From BOG-938 sp035524315 (GTDB lineage: Bacteria; Pseudomonadota; Alphaproteobacteria; Caulobacterales; Caulobacteraceae), in the NCBI GenBank assembly GCA_035524315.1, contig DATKPD010000043.1, positions 22,086-86,085 on the forward strand: DNA of 64,000 bases, written 5' to 3'. Under the pieces are notes generated by a model that worked only from the letters and a program-made list of their open reading frames with translations, had not been told where the DNA came from and did no database searches. Both the position numbers and the translations under genes were made by a program. Positions 42,023-51,675 of the stretch are shown here, piece by piece (position 1 is the first letter of the stretch; every line of letters begins with the position of its first letter).

Positions 42023-42617
42023 CGATGTCCTCCCAGCCGGCGAGGTCCAATCGAGCCCGCCACGGGAGAAAATCGAAGCATGCCTTGGCCATCGACGTCC
42101 GCCCTTCGCGGGCGAGCATGTCGTCGAGCCGGGTCTTGAGCGCGTGAAGATGCAGCACGTCGGACGCCGCGTAGGCGACCTGATCGTTGCTGAGCACGGC
42201 CGCGCCCCAGTCGGACGATTGCTGGGCCTTGGACAGGTCCACGCCCAGGAGCTCGCGGGTCAGGTCCTTCAGGCCGTGGCGATCGGTGTAGGTGCGCGCT
42301 AGCTTGGACGCGATCTTGGTGCAATAGACCGGCGCGCATTCCACGCCCAGGTGCAGGCGGATCATGGCGATGTCGAACCGCCCGAAGTGGAAGATCTTGA
42401 GCACCCCAGGATCGCCCAGGATCCGCTTAAGGTTGGGGCAGTCGTAGGCCGGCCGGCGCATGCGCACCACATGGGCGTCGCCGTTGCCCGAGGAGATCTG
42501 CACCACGCACAATGGGTCGCGGCCCAGGCGCAGGCCCATGGTCTCGGTATCGACCGCGACGGAAGCGCCTAGATCGAGGTCGGAGGGCAGATCGCCTTCG
42601 TGCAGGAAGTTAGCCAC
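42003..42617 (-). CDS. nrnC: NrnC-type nanoRNase (RNase D-like 3'-5' exonuclease)
   Basis: The 204-residue DEDD exonuclease lacks the HRDC domains of true RNase D and matches alphaproteobacterial NrnC, which degrades dinucleotides and other nanoRNAs in place of oligoribonuclease. Motif I is SVAVDTETMGL, motif II IFHFGRFDIAMI, motif III YAASDVLHLHAL. The C-terminal block FDFLPWRARLDLAGWEDIDVFAHS is strongly NrnC-like. It is often annotated rnd. It is the first gene of the LPS-export cluster and overlaps lptC by 20 bases. Confidence 0.9.
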   Translation of the reverse strand: MANFLHEGDLPSDLDLGASVAVDTETMGLRLGRDPLCVVQISSGNGDAHVVRMRRPAYDCPNLKRILGDPGVLKIFHFGRFDIAMIRLHLGVECAPVYCTKIASKLARTYTDRHGLKDLTRELLGVDLSKAQQSSDWGAAVLSNDQVAYAASDVLHLHALKTRLDDMLAREGRTSMAKACFDFLPWRARLDLAGWEDIDVFAHS

Positions 42618-42648
42618 GGATCTTTGCGACTCCTGCTTATCGAAGGGA

Positions 42649-42735
<87 letters not shown>

Positions 42736-42895
42736 CAAATCCTTGCCGGATCGGCGCGAGCGGCCCTGATAGGGCGCCGCCCCAGCTTGGTCAATAACCC
42801 GCCTACAGAGATTGCGCCCATGCCGCGGCTCGTCTATCCCAAATGTTGCGGCGCAAAGCGCGCGGGACATGGCTGGCGGACGGGACGTAGGCTCA

Positions 42896-43876
42896 ATGCA
42901 AGGTCTGGTTACGGTTTTCGGCGGATCGGGTTTCATCGGCGTGCAGGTGACTCGCGCGCTGGCGCGTGCGGGCTACCGGGTGCGGGTGGCGGTGCGCCGG
43001 CCGGGCCTCGGCTACAAGCTGCCGCTGATGGGCGATGTCGGCCAGATCGAGGTGACCCAGGCCAACGTCCGCAATCCCGCTTCGATCGCACGCGCGCTCA
43101 AGGGCGCGGAGGCCTGCGTCAACCTGGTCGGCATTCTATATGAGAGCGGTCGGCAGGGCTTCCTCGGCGTCCACGCCAAGGGCGCCGAAGAGATCGCCTC
43201 CGCCTGCGCCGCGGCGGGGATCACCCGTATGGTGCAGATGTCGGCCCTGGGCGCCGATACGCAATCGCCGGCCAAGTACGCCCGCACCAAGGGCGAGGGC
43301 GAAGCCGCCGTGCGCAAAGCCCTGCCCTCGGCGGTGATCCTGCGACCCTCGGTGGTGTTCGGCGTCGACGACCAGCTGTTCAACCGCTTCGCCGGTCTGG
43401 CTTCGATGGCGCCGGTCGTGCCCCTGCCCGGCGGCGGCGCGACCCGCTTCCAACCGGTGTTCGTGGGCGACGTGGCCGAGGCCGTGGCCAACGCCATCAG
43501 CGACCCTGACGCAGCGGGCAAGACCTTCGAACTCGGCGGGCCGCAGGTCTATAGCTATAAGCAGCTGATCCAGATGACCCTGGCCGAGATCCAGAAGTCG
43601 CGTCCGACCCCCTCGCTGGCGTGGCCTCTGGCCAAGCTGATCGGCGCGATTGGCGATGTGCAGGCCAAGCTCCTGCCCTTCCCGCCGGTTCTGACCAGCG
43701 ACCAGGTGCTGATGCTGCAGACGGATAATGTGGTCGCGCCGGACGCCCTGGGCCTGAAAGCCCTGGGCGTGAACACGCCGGTTGCGGTCGAGGCGATCAT
43801 TCCGACCTACCTCTACCGTTATCGCCGCGGCGGCCAGTTCGCGCAGTCGCCCGTGATCAGCAGCCACATCGCCTGA
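42896..43876 (+). CDS. NDUFA9-like NAD(P)-binding SDR protein (complex I-associated type)
   Basis: The 326-residue atypical extended SDR opens VTVFGGSGFIGVQVTRALARAGYRVRV (nucleotide-binding) and has the complex-I 39-kDa-subunit-like blocks QMSALGADTQSPAKYARTKGEGE and ILRPSVVFGVDDQLFNRFA. The Tyr-xxx-Lys pair is present as YARTK. In alphaproteobacteria such proteins are auxiliary to complex I or ubiquinone metabolism, but roles vary. The ATG at 42896 puts the Rossmann motif at the very N-terminus; earlier ATGs (42812, 42869) overlap the tRNA promoter side and add an unconserved leader. Confidence 0.82.
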   Translation: MQGLVTVFGGSGFIGVQVTRALARAGYRVRVAVRRPGLGYKLPLMGDVGQIEVTQANVRNPASIARALKGAEACVNLVGILYESGRQGFLGVHAKGAEEIASACAAAGITRMVQMSALGADTQSPAKYARTKGEGEAAVRKALPSAVILRPSVVFGVDDQLFNRFAGLASMAPVVPLPGGGATRFQPVFVGDVAEAVANAISDPDAAGKTFELGGPQVYSYKQLIQMTLAEIQKSRPTPSLAWPLAKLIGAIGDVQAKLLPFPPVLTSDQVLMLQTDNVVAPDALGLKALGVNTPVAVEAIIPTYLYRYRRGGQFAQSPVISSHIA

Positions 43877-44220
43877 TCGACGAGGCGAAGGTCGCGCCGC
43901 GACGCCGGACCCTTGTTCCAGCGGGTGAGGCCCTCGACCATTCCCCGCCTGTCGCGAGCCACCTCAAAGCGAGGACGGCGGATTCGCGCGCACGGCCAAG
44001 CTCGCCGTTGTCATTAATCCTGCGCGCCTAATTTTCCCCAAAATGACATTAATCCATTTAGTGGACTAAATAGCCTACCGCTACCGGAGGCCTTGACCAA
44101 TTCTGGGAGGAGCTGTGGACAAACCGGTCTATTTTAGAGACCGTTCGGTTGCATTTATTTCCAGAGACCTTATACCGCTCTAGGATCAAGCGCGGTCTTA
44201 ACTTTGCAGGTCGAGGGCTC
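43877..44220. promoter_or_regulatory. AT-rich intergenic/leader region before gltD with repeats
   Basis: This 344-base gap has no gene. Its right half is strikingly AT-rich. It holds a nine-base direct repeat CATTAATCC (44012-44020 and 44047-44055) and an inverted pair TGTCATT/AATGACA (44009-44015 and 44042-44048). A palindrome ATTTAGT-gg-ACTAAAT lies at 44056-44071, and a direct repeat AGAGACC occurs near 44137 and 44163. The arrangement suggests overlapping operators for a regulator of the glutamate synthase genes, though none can be named. Confidence 0.5.
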
Positions 44221-45663
44221 ATGGCCGAACGCATGCTGAAATTCGTGTCTGTGGCTCGCAAAATGCCGGAAAAGCGAGCGGCCGAAGCGCGTACGGGCGA
44301 CTTTCACGAGATCTACGCCGACTTCATCGAGGCCAAGGCCAAGGAGCAAGCGTCGCGCTGCTCGCAGTGCGGCATTCCGTTTTGCCAAACCCATTGCCCC
44401 CTGCACAATAACATCCCCGACTGGCTTCGCATGACCGCCGAGGGGCGGCTGCAAGAAGCCTATGAATTGTCGCAAGCCACCAGCGCCCTGCCTGAAGTGT
44501 GCGGACGGATTTGTCCGCAGGACCGGCTTTGCGAAGGCAGCTGCGTCATAGAACAGTCCGGTCACGGCACGGTGACGATCGGATCGGTCGAACGCTACAT
44601 CAACGACAAGGCCTGGGAGATGGGTTGGGTCAAGCCCCTGTCCCCGCCGCGCGAGCGCCCTCAATCCGTCGGCATCATCGGCTCGGGCCCGGCGGGCCTA
44701 GCGGCGGCCGACGGTCTGCGCGCCCGAGGCTTCCAGGTGACCATCTACGATCGCCATGACCGCGCCGGCGGCCTGCTGATCTATGGAATTCCCGGCTTCA
44801 AGCTGGAGAAGCCGGTGATCGAGCGGCGCACCGGCCGCCTGGCCGACGGCGGCGTAGAATTCCGCCTGGACTTCGAAGTCGGCCGGGACGCCAGCCTCGA
44901 CGAATTGCGCGCGCGCCACGACGCGCTGCTAGTGTGCACGGGCGTGTACAAGGCGCGCGAGCTGACCGCGCCGGGGGCGGGCTCCAAGGGCGTGGTCAAG
45001 GCGCTCGATTACCTGATCGCGTCCAACAAGACCGGCATGGGCGACGAGGTGCCCGAATTCCAGTCCGGCGCCCTGGACGCCAAGGACAAGGACGTGGTGG
45101 TGATCGGCGGCGGCGACACCGCCATGGATTGCGTGCGCACAGCCATCCGCCAGGGCGCGCGCTCGGTCACCTGCCTCTATCGACGCGACAAGGCCAATAT
45201 GCCGGGCTCGATGCGCGAAGTGTCCAACGCCGAAGAAGAAGGCGTGAAGTTCGAATGGCTGGCGGCGCCGCGCTCGATCCTGGGCGACGCCGATGGCGTG
45301 ACCGGCGTGCGCGCGATCCGCATGCGCCTGGGCGCACCGGACGCCTCGGGCCGTCAAGCGCCCGAGGAAACCCCGGGCTCGGACTTCGACATTCCGGCGC
45401 AACTGGTGATCAAGGCTCTGGGCTTCGACCCTGAGGACCTGCCCGGCCTGTTTGGCGCGGCCGAACTGAAGGTGTCGCGCTGGGGCACGATCCGTACCGA
45501 TTTCAAAACCATGATGACCAGTTTGGACGGCGTGTTCGCCGCCGGCGACATCGTGCGCGGCGCCTCGCTGGTGGTGTGGGCGATCCGTGACGGGCGCGAC
45601 GCAGTCGACGCGATCACCGCCTACCTCGAGGCCAAAGCCCCCGCTCTGGCGGCCGCGGAGTGA
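44221..45663 (+). CDS. gltD: Glutamate synthase (NADPH) small subunit
   Basis: GltD oxidises NADPH and passes electrons to GltB. The 480-residue protein has N-terminal cysteine pairs for [4Fe-4S] clusters (RCSQCGIPFCQTHCPLHNN and CGRICPQDRLCEGSC), then FAD-binding VGIIGSGPAGLAAADGLRARG, and NADPH-binding VVVIGGGDTAMDCVRTAIRQGA. The ATG at 44221 was chosen over 44149 because the extra leader lies in the repeat-rich AT-rich region. The stop is five bases before the gltB start. Confidence 0.96.
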   Translation: MAERMLKFVSVARKMPEKRAAEARTGDFHEIYADFIEAKAKEQASRCSQCGIPFCQTHCPLHNNIPDWLRMTAEGRLQEAYELSQATSALPEVCGRICPQDRLCEGSCVIEQSGHGTVTIGSVERYINDKAWEMGWVKPLSPPRERPQSVGIIGSGPAGLAAADGLRARGFQVTIYDRHDRAGGLLIYGIPGFKLEKPVIERRTGRLADGGVEFRLDFEVGRDASLDELRARHDALLVCTGVYKARELTAPGAGSKGVVKALDYLIASNKTGMGDEVPEFQSGALDAKDKDVVVIGGGDTAMDCVRTAIRQGARSVTCLYRRDKANMPGSMREVSNAEEEGVKFEWLAAPRSILGDADGVTGVRAIRMRLGAPDASGRQAPEETPGSDFDIPAQLVIKALGFDPEDLPGLFGAAELKVSRWGTIRTDFKTMMTSLDGVFAAGDIVRGASLVVWAIRDGRDAVDAITAYLEAKAPALAAAE

Positions 45664-45668
45664 CCGAC

Positions 45669-48600
45669 ATGTCCGATACGACGAATCCGATGACCGAAAC
45701 CGAACTGTATCTCGCCAATCGCCAGACGCTGATGGACGCGGGCGTCTACGACCCGTCGATGGAGCACGACGCGTGCGGCGTGGGCCTGGTGTGCGCCATA
45801 GACGGCCAGCCGCGCCGCGAAGTGGTCAACTTGGCGATCAAGGCGCTGAAAGCGATCTGGCACCGCGGCGCGGTCGACGCCGACGGCAAGACCGGCGACG
45901 GCGCGGGCATTTCGCTGAGCGTGCCGCAGGACTTCTTCGCCGACCAGGTGCGCCGCACCGGCCACCAAATCCGCCCCGGCCCGATCGCGGTCGGCCAGAT
46001 CTTCCTACCGCGCGTGGACCTGGGGGCCCAGGAGCGCGCCCGCACCATCGTGGAAAGCGAAGTCCTGCGCTTCGGCTTCTATATCTATGGCTGGCGCCAG
46101 GTGCCCGTGAACACCGCCGTGATCGGTGAAAAGGCCAACGCCACCCGCCCCGAGATCGAACAGATCATGCTCGCCGCGCCGGTCGGCATGGAAGGCGAGG
46201 CGCTGGAGCGCGCCCTGTTCCTGTGCCGCAAGCGCATCGAGAAGCGTGTCCAGGCCACGGCCCTGACCGGATTCTACATCTGCTCGTTTTCGGCCAAGTC
46301 CCTGATCTACAAGGGCATGTTCCTGGCCGAGCACATCGACGAGTTCTATCCGGACCTGAAGGACGAGCGGTTCTCGGCGGCGGTGGCGATCTTCCACCAG
46401 CGTTATTCGACCAACACCTTCCCCGAATGGCGCCTGGCCCAACCCTTCCGCATGCTGGCCCACAACGGCGAGATCAACACGGTCAAGGGCAACATCAACT
46501 GGATGAAAAGCCATGAGATCCGCATGGCCGCCCAGGCGTTCGGCGAATTCGGCGACGACGTCAAACCGGTGATCCAGCCCGGCAGCTCGGACTCGGCCGC
46601 GCTCGACAACACCTTCGAGGTGCTGGTGCGCGCCGGGCGCGACGCGCCCATGGTCAAGGCGCTGCTGGTGCCCGAGGCCTGGTCGCATTCCGAAGCGGTG
46701 ATGAACCCCAGCCACCAGGCGCTCTACGCCTATTGCAACGCCGTGATGGAACCGTGGGACGGCCCCGCCGCCCTGTGCGCCACCGACGGCCGCTGGGTGG
46801 TGGCGGGCAAGGACCGCAACGGCCTGCGCCCGATGCGCGTGGCCTATACCGAGGACGGCCTGGTGATCATGGGCTCCGAAGCGGGCATGACCGGCGTGGC
46901 CGAAGCCCGCATCACGCGCAAGGCGCATATCTCGCCCGGGCGGATGATCGCCATCGATATGGCCGAGGGCAAGCTCTACGACGAGGACGAGATCATCGAC
47001 CTGCTGGCCGAACGCCACCCCTACACCAAGTGGCTCGGCAATATGGTGGCCCTGGACGAAACCATCGGTCCGGGTTCGGAGCCGCGCGCCTATTCGCGCG
47101 ATGAGCTGCTGCGCCGCCAGGTGGCCGCCGGCCTGACGCTCGAAGACATGGAGCTGATCCTCGCGCCCATGATCGAGGACGGCAAGGAAGCGGTCGGCTC
47201 GATGGGCGACGACGCGCCGCTGGCGGTGCTGTCGGAGAAATATCGTCCGCTGTCGCACTTCTTCCGCCAGAACTTCAGCCAGGTCACCAACCCGCCGATC
47301 GATCCGCTGCGTGAAGCGCGGGTGATGAGCCTCAAGACGCGGTTCAAGAACCTCGGCAACATCCTGGCCCAGGACGAGACCCAGACCGACGTCTATGTGA
47401 TGGACAGCCCGGTGCTGACCACCGGCATGTACCGCCGCATCCTGGAGTTCATCGGCGAAAAGAATATCGCCCACATCGACTGCACCATCCCGATCCCCGC
47501 CGACGAGGCGCGCCCGGGCGACACCCTGCGCGCCGCGCTGGACCGCATCCGCGCCGACGCCGAGGACGCGGCCCTGCGCGGGTGCGCCACCATCGTGCTG
47601 AGCGACGAGGCCTCGGGCCCCGAGCGGGTGGCCATGCCGATGATCCTGGCAACCGCCGGGGTTCACGCGCACCTGGTGGCTAAGGGCCTGCGCTCGTACG
47701 TGTCGATCATCGTGCGCTCGGCCGAATGCCTGGATACGCATTATTTCGCCGTGCTGGTCGGCGTCGGCGCGACCGCGGTCAACGCCTATCTGGCCCAGGA
47801 AAGCTTCCAGGACCGGCTCGAGCGCGGCCTGGTCGGCTCGCTCTCGCTGCGCGAAGTGACCGTCAACTTCAAGTCGGCGATCGAGGCGGGACTGCTGAAG
47901 ATCCTGTCCAAGATGGGCATCTCGGTGATCGCCTCCTATCGCGGCGGCTATAACTTCGAGGCCGTAGGCCTGTCGCGCGCCCTGGTGGCCGAGTTCTTCC
48001 CCGGCATGCCGTCGCGCATCTCGGGCATCGGCCTGGCCGGGCTGGAGCAAAAGGCGTTGGAAATCCATCGCCGCGCCTGGGACCAGTCGGTGGTGGCCCT
48101 GCCCGTGGGCGGCTTCTACAAGGCTCGCCGCTCGGGCGAGGCGCACGCCTTCGAGGCGCGCCTGATCCACACCCTGCAGCACGCCTGCGACACCGGCGCT
48201 TACGACGTGTTCAAGCGCTATTCCGAAGGGATGCGCGGCCTGGCCCCGGTGCAGCTGCGCGAACTGCTCGACTGGCGTTCGGACCGCACGGCCGTCGACC
48301 TGGACGAGGTGGAAAGCGTCAACGAGATCCGCAAGCGCTTCGTCACCCCCGGCATGTCACTGGGCGCCCTGGGTCCCGAGGCCCACGGCGTGCTCAACAT
48401 CGCCATGAACCGGATCGGGGCCAAGTCGGTCTCGGGCGAGGGCGGCGAGGACCGGGCGCGCTACAAGCCCCTGCCCAACGGCGACAACCCCAACTCGGCC
48501 ATCAAGCAGGTGGCGTCGGGGCGGTTCGGCGTGACCGCGGAATACCTGAACCAGTGCCGCGAACTGGAGATCAAGGTCGCCCAGGGCGCCAAGCCCGGCG

Positions 48601-50219
48601 AGGGCGGGCAGTTGCCCGGCTTCAAGGTCACCGAGATGATCGCCAAGCTGCGCCACGCCACGCCCGGCGTGATGCTGATCTCGCCGCCGCCGCACCACGA
48701 CATCTATTCGATCGAAGACCTGGCGCAGCTGATCTACGACCTGAAGCAGATCAACCCGGATGCGCGGGTGACGGTCAAGCTGGTGTCCATGACGGGCATC
48801 GGCGCCATCGCGGCCGGCGTGGCCAAGGCCAAGGCCGACACCATCCTGATCTCGGGCCACGTGGGCGGCACCGGCGCCTCGTCGCAGACCTCGATCAAGT
48901 ACGCTGGCGCGCCCTGGGAAATGGGTCTGTCGGAAGCGCACCAGGTGCTGACGCTCAACGGCCTGCGTCACTTCGTCCGGCTACGGACGGATGGCGGCAT
49001 CCGGACCGGCCGCGACGTGGTCATCGCCGCCATGCTTGGCGCCGAGGAGTATGGCATCGGCACAGCCAGCCTGATCGCGCTGGGTTGCATCATGGTGCGT
49101 CAGTGCCACTCCAACACCTGCCCGGTGGGCGTGTGCACTCAGGACGAGGCGCTGCGCAAGAAGTTCACCGGCTCGCCGGAGAAGGTGATCAACCTGTTCA
49201 CCTTCATCGCCGAGGAAGTGCGCGAAGTGCTGGCCAGCCTGGGCTTCCGCTCGCTGCAGGAGGTGATCGGCCGAACCGATCTTCTGGCGCAGGTCTCGCG
49301 CGGGGCCGAGCACCTGGACGACCTCGACCTCAACCCCCTGCTGGTCAAGGCCGATCCGGGCCTGAACAAGCCCTACTCGACCATCGAGGGCCGCAACGCC
49401 GTGCCCGACACTCTGGACGCCCAGATCGTGCGCGACGCCTCGGCCTTGCTCGAGCGCGGCGAGAAGATGCAATTGACCTACACCGTGCGCAACACGGCCC
49501 GGGCGATCGGCTCGCGCGTGTCGAGCCACATCGTGCGCAAGTTCGGCATGGACGGCCTGCCGCCGGGACACCTGACGGTGCAGATCCGCGGTTCGGCCGG
49601 CCAGAGCCTGGGCGCCTTCGCGGTGCAGGGCCTGCGCATCGAGCTGACCGGCGAGGCCAACGACTATGTCGGCAAGGGCCTGTCGGGCGCCACGATCGTC
49701 ATCCGCCCCTCGCCGCACCTGGCCTTCCCCGAGACCAACGCCCTCCTGGGCAACACCGTGCTGTACGGCGCGACGGCCGGAAAGCTGTTCGCGGCGGGCG
49801 TGGCGGGCGAACGCTTCGGCGTGCGCAACTCCGGCGCCACGGCGGTGATCGAGGGATGCGGCGCCAACGGCTGCGAATACATGACCGGCGGCGTGGTCGC
49901 TGTGCTGGGCAATGTCGGCGACAACTTCGGCGCCGGCATGACCGGGGGCATGGCCTTCGTGCTCGACCTGCACGAGCGGTTCGAGACCATGGTCAATCCC
50001 GAGAGCGTGGTGCTGCAGCGCCTGGCGTCGGCCCATTGGGAACAGGTGCTGGTCGACCTTTTGACCGAGCACGCCAACGAGACCGGCTCCAGCTTCGCCC
50101 AGGAACTGCTGCGCGACTGGGACCGCGCCCGCGGCGCGTTCTGGCAGGTGTGCCCGAAGGAAATGATCAAGCACCTGAAGCATCCGCTGACGGACGAAGT
50201 GGCGGCGGCGTCGGCGTAA
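45669..50219 (+). CDS. gltB: Glutamate synthase (NADPH) large subunit
   Basis: GltB makes two glutamates from glutamine and 2-oxoglutarate. The 1516-residue proprotein has the class II glutamine amidotransferase Ntn nucleophile in EHDACGVGLVC (Cys 36, freed by propeptide cleavage), the central domain, the FMN/2-oxoglutarate-binding synthase domain (GEGGEDRARY, ISPPPHHDIYSIEDLAQL, GHVGGTGASSQTSIKYAG), the [3Fe-4S] motif CIMVRQCHSNTCPVGVC, and the C-terminal GXGXG beta-helix. The ATG at 45669 has GGAG eight bases upstream; a GTG at 45660 overlapping the gltD stop lacks such spacing. The gltD-gltB order is usual for alphaproteobacteria that use this operon. Confidence 0.97.
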   Translation: MSDTTNPMTETELYLANRQTLMDAGVYDPSMEHDACGVGLVCAIDGQPRREVVNLAIKALKAIWHRGAVDADGKTGDGAGISLSVPQDFFADQVRRTGHQIRPGPIAVGQIFLPRVDLGAQERARTIVESEVLRFGFYIYGWRQVPVNTAVIGEKANATRPEIEQIMLAAPVGMEGEALERALFLCRKRIEKRVQATALTGFYICSFSAKSLIYKGMFLAEHIDEFYPDLKDERFSAAVAIFHQRYSTNTFPEWRLAQPFRMLAHNGEINTVKGNINWMKSHEIRMAAQAFGEFGDDVKPVIQPGSSDSAALDNTFEVLVRAGRDAPMVKALLVPEAWSHSEAVMNPSHQALYAYCNAVMEPWDGPAALCATDGRWVVAGKDRNGLRPMRVAYTEDGLVIMGSEAGMTGVAEARITRKAHISPGRMIAIDMAEGKLYDEDEIIDLLAERHPYTKWLGNMVALDETIGPGSEPRAYSRDELLRRQVAAGLTLEDMELILAPMIEDGKEAVGSMGDDAPLAVLSEKYRPLSHFFRQNFSQVTNPPIDPLREARVMSLKTRFKNLGNILAQDETQTDVYVMDSPVLTTGMYRRILEFIGEKNIAHIDCTIPIPADEARPGDTLRAALDRIRADAEDAALRGCATIVLSDEASGPERVAMPMILATAGVHAHLVAKGLRSYVSIIVRSAECLDTHYFAVLVGVGATAVNAYLAQESFQDRLERGLVGSLSLREVTVNFKSAIEAGLLKILSKMGISVIASYRGGYNFEAVGLSRALVAEFFPGMPSRISGIGLAGLEQKALEIHRRAWDQSVVALPVGGFYKARRSGEAHAFEARLIHTLQHACDTGAYDVFKRYSEGMRGLAPVQLRELLDWRSDRTAVDLDEVESVNEIRKRFVTPGMSLGALGPEAHGVLNIAMNRIGAKSVSGEGGEDRARYKPLPNGDNPNSAIKQVASGRFGVTAEYLNQCRELEIKVAQGAKPGEGGQLPGFKVTEMIAKLRHATPGVMLISPPPHHDIYSIEDLAQLIYDLKQINPDARVTVKLVSMTGIGAIAAGVAKAKADTILISGHVGGTGASSQTSIKYAGAPWEMGLSEAHQVLTLNGLRHFVRLRTDGGIRTGRDVVIAAMLGAEEYGIGTASLIALGCIMVRQCHSNTCPVGVCTQDEALRKKFTGSPEKVINLFTFIAEEVREVLASLGFRSLQEVIGRTDLLAQVSRGAEHLDDLDLNPLLVKADPGLNKPYSTIEGRNAVPDTLDAQIVRDASALLERGEKMQLTYTVRNTARAIGSRVSSHIVRKFGMDGLPPGHLTVQIRGSAGQSLGAFAVQGLRIELTGEANDYVGKGLSGATIVIRPSPHLAFPETNALLGNTVLYGATAGKLFAAGVAGERFGVRNSGATAVIEGCGANGCEYMTGGVVAVLGNVGDNFGAGMTGGMAFVLDLHERFETMVNPESVVLQRLASAHWEQVLVDLLTEHANETGSSFAQELLRDWDRARGAFWQVCPKEMIKHLKHPLTDEVAAASA

Positions 50220-50240
50220 AGCCGGCCCCGCGCGCGCCTC

Positions 50241-50582
50241 ATGCTGACGATCTATGGCGACTCGATCTCGGGCAATTGCCACAAGGTCAAGTGGGTCGCC
50301 GACCATCTCGGCCTGCCGTACCACTGGATCGAAACCAGCGTCCTGAGCGGAGCGACGCGCACGCAGTCGTATCTGGCCCTCAATCCGGCCGGCAGGTTCC
50401 GCTGGCGATCCTGCCGGACGCCGCTGGGTTTCCAGGCTCTTGCCCAACTGATCCATGAGGCCGCCGCCGCCCTGCTCGCGGATGCCTTTGTCCTCGTAGC
50501 CTTCGAGGAAGCCCCGCGGCGGCAGCGCATCGCCAAAATGCGAATCGTTCGCGCTCTTCCCGGCGAACGTCGGCGGCTATAG
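50241..50582 (+). pseudogene. Frameshifted, truncated glutathione S-transferase
   Basis: The first ~53 residues (MLTIYGDSISGNCHKVKWVA... to LALNPAGR) are a clear GST N-terminal thioredoxin domain. After the NPAG codons the family sequence NPAGQVPLAILPD continues only in the next frame (QVPLAILPDAAGF), which implies loss of one base near 50393. Shortly afterwards homology stops altogether and the C-terminal helical domain is absent; the remaining frame to 50582 looks non-native. It lies between gltB and the CDF transporter gene. The only intact GST-fold gene nearby is fzlA, which is clearly different. Confidence 0.8.
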
Positions 50583-50589
50583 TCGCGCC

Positions 50590-51582
50590 GTGCCCCACGA
50601 CGCCGCTTCCCCAGACGCCGCCGCCCAGCCCGGCTCGACCAAGGTCGACCAAGCCGCGGCCCTGACCGCCCGGATCACCCGTCTGTCGGTGGCCTGCGCC
50701 AGTGCGCTGATCGTGCTGAAGACCGTGGCCTGGGCGTTGTCGGGCTCGATCGCCATGCTGGCCTCGCTGGCCGATTCCGGCCTCGACCTGATAGCCGCCC
50801 TGGTCACCTTCTTCGCCGTGCGCTACGCCGCCGTTCCGCCCGACTCCGACCATCGCTACGGCCATGGCAAGGCCGAGGCCCTGGCCAGCCTGGTCCAGTC
50901 CGGCCTCGTGTTCGCCTCGGCCATCGCCATCGGGTGGGAGGCGGTGCAGCACATGTTGCGCCCGAGCCCCCTCTCCCATCAGGGCCTGGCGGTGGCGATC
51001 ATGGCCGCGTCGCTGGTCCTGACCGGCGCCCTGGTGTGGGCTCAGACGCGCGTGCTGAGACAAGCGGCATCGGTCGCCGTGGCCGCCGACCGCACCCACT
51101 ACGTGGCCGACATCGCCTCCAACCTCGCCGCCCTGGCCGGGATCGCCGCGGCCGCCCTGCTTCACGCCGCGTGGATCGACGCCCTGGCCGGCTTCGTGGT
51201 GGCGGCGTGGCTGTTCTTTGGCGCCGCGGGCGTGCTCCGATCCGCCGCCGACCAGTTGCTCGACCGCGAGGCGCCGCCCGAGACGCGCGAAATGATCGTC
51301 AAGCTGGCCGCCCAGGAACTTGGCGTGCTGAATGTTCATGAGCTGCGGACCCGCGTCTCGGGTCCCTATCTGCACATCCAGATGCATCTGGAGTTGCCGC
51401 CCTCGATGACGTTGGAGCGAGCCCATCAGATTCTGATCGCCACGGAGCGGCGGCTGCTGGATGTCTATCCGGCGGCGGACATTCTCATCCATGCGGACCC
51501 CCACGGCCGGGCCGAACCGCACGGCGGCGCCTTCGCCGAACACGACGAAATCACTGAACACGCGGAAGAAACTTCGGGGTAA
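50590..51582 (+). CDS. Cation diffusion facilitator (FieF/CDF) metal efflux protein
   Basis: The 330-residue protein has six hydrophobic segments; the first cytoplasm-facing segment contains ALSGSIAMLASLADSGLDL, holding the conserved Asp pair that binds Zn2+/Fe2+, and HRYGHGKAEALASLVQSG follows. The second metal site occurs in ADRTHYVADIASNLAALAG. The cytoplasmic C-terminal domain (HELRTRVSGPYLHIQMHLELP) ends with a His-containing tail. The start is GTG 50590. It exports divalent cations by proton antiport; metal specificity is not determined. It is eight bases beyond the GST pseudogene frame. Confidence 0.92.
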   Translation: MPHDAASPDAAAQPGSTKVDQAAALTARITRLSVACASALIVLKTVAWALSGSIAMLASLADSGLDLIAALVTFFAVRYAAVPPDSDHRYGHGKAEALASLVQSGLVFASAIAIGWEAVQHMLRPSPLSHQGLAVAIMAASLVLTGALVWAQTRVLRQAASVAVAADRTHYVADIASNLAALAGIAAAALLHAAWIDALAGFVVAAWLFFGAAGVLRSAADQLLDREAPPETREMIVKLAAQELGVLNVHELRTRVSGPYLHIQMHLELPPSMTLERAHQILIATERRLLDVYPAADILIHADPHGRAEPHGGAFAEHDEITEHAEETSG

Positions 51583-51675
51583 ACGCGACGTTAAGGGTGG
51601 ACGTGCCCCTAATCCCGCGGGCTGGGCCGCGCGCCCGTCCAATCCCAAGACCAATGGGCCAAGATCAACGGGCGC

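Noticed and set aside
46005..48182. A 725-codon open frame on the minus strand opposite gltB.
   Set aside because: It is an antisense artefact of high-GC third positions; the translation is His/Gly/Arg-rich with no family motifs, and gltB is certain.
44221..50219. A glutamine-type riboswitch or attenuator before glutamate synthase.
   Set aside because: No recognisable riboswitch core was seen in the leader; only DNA-type repeats were found.
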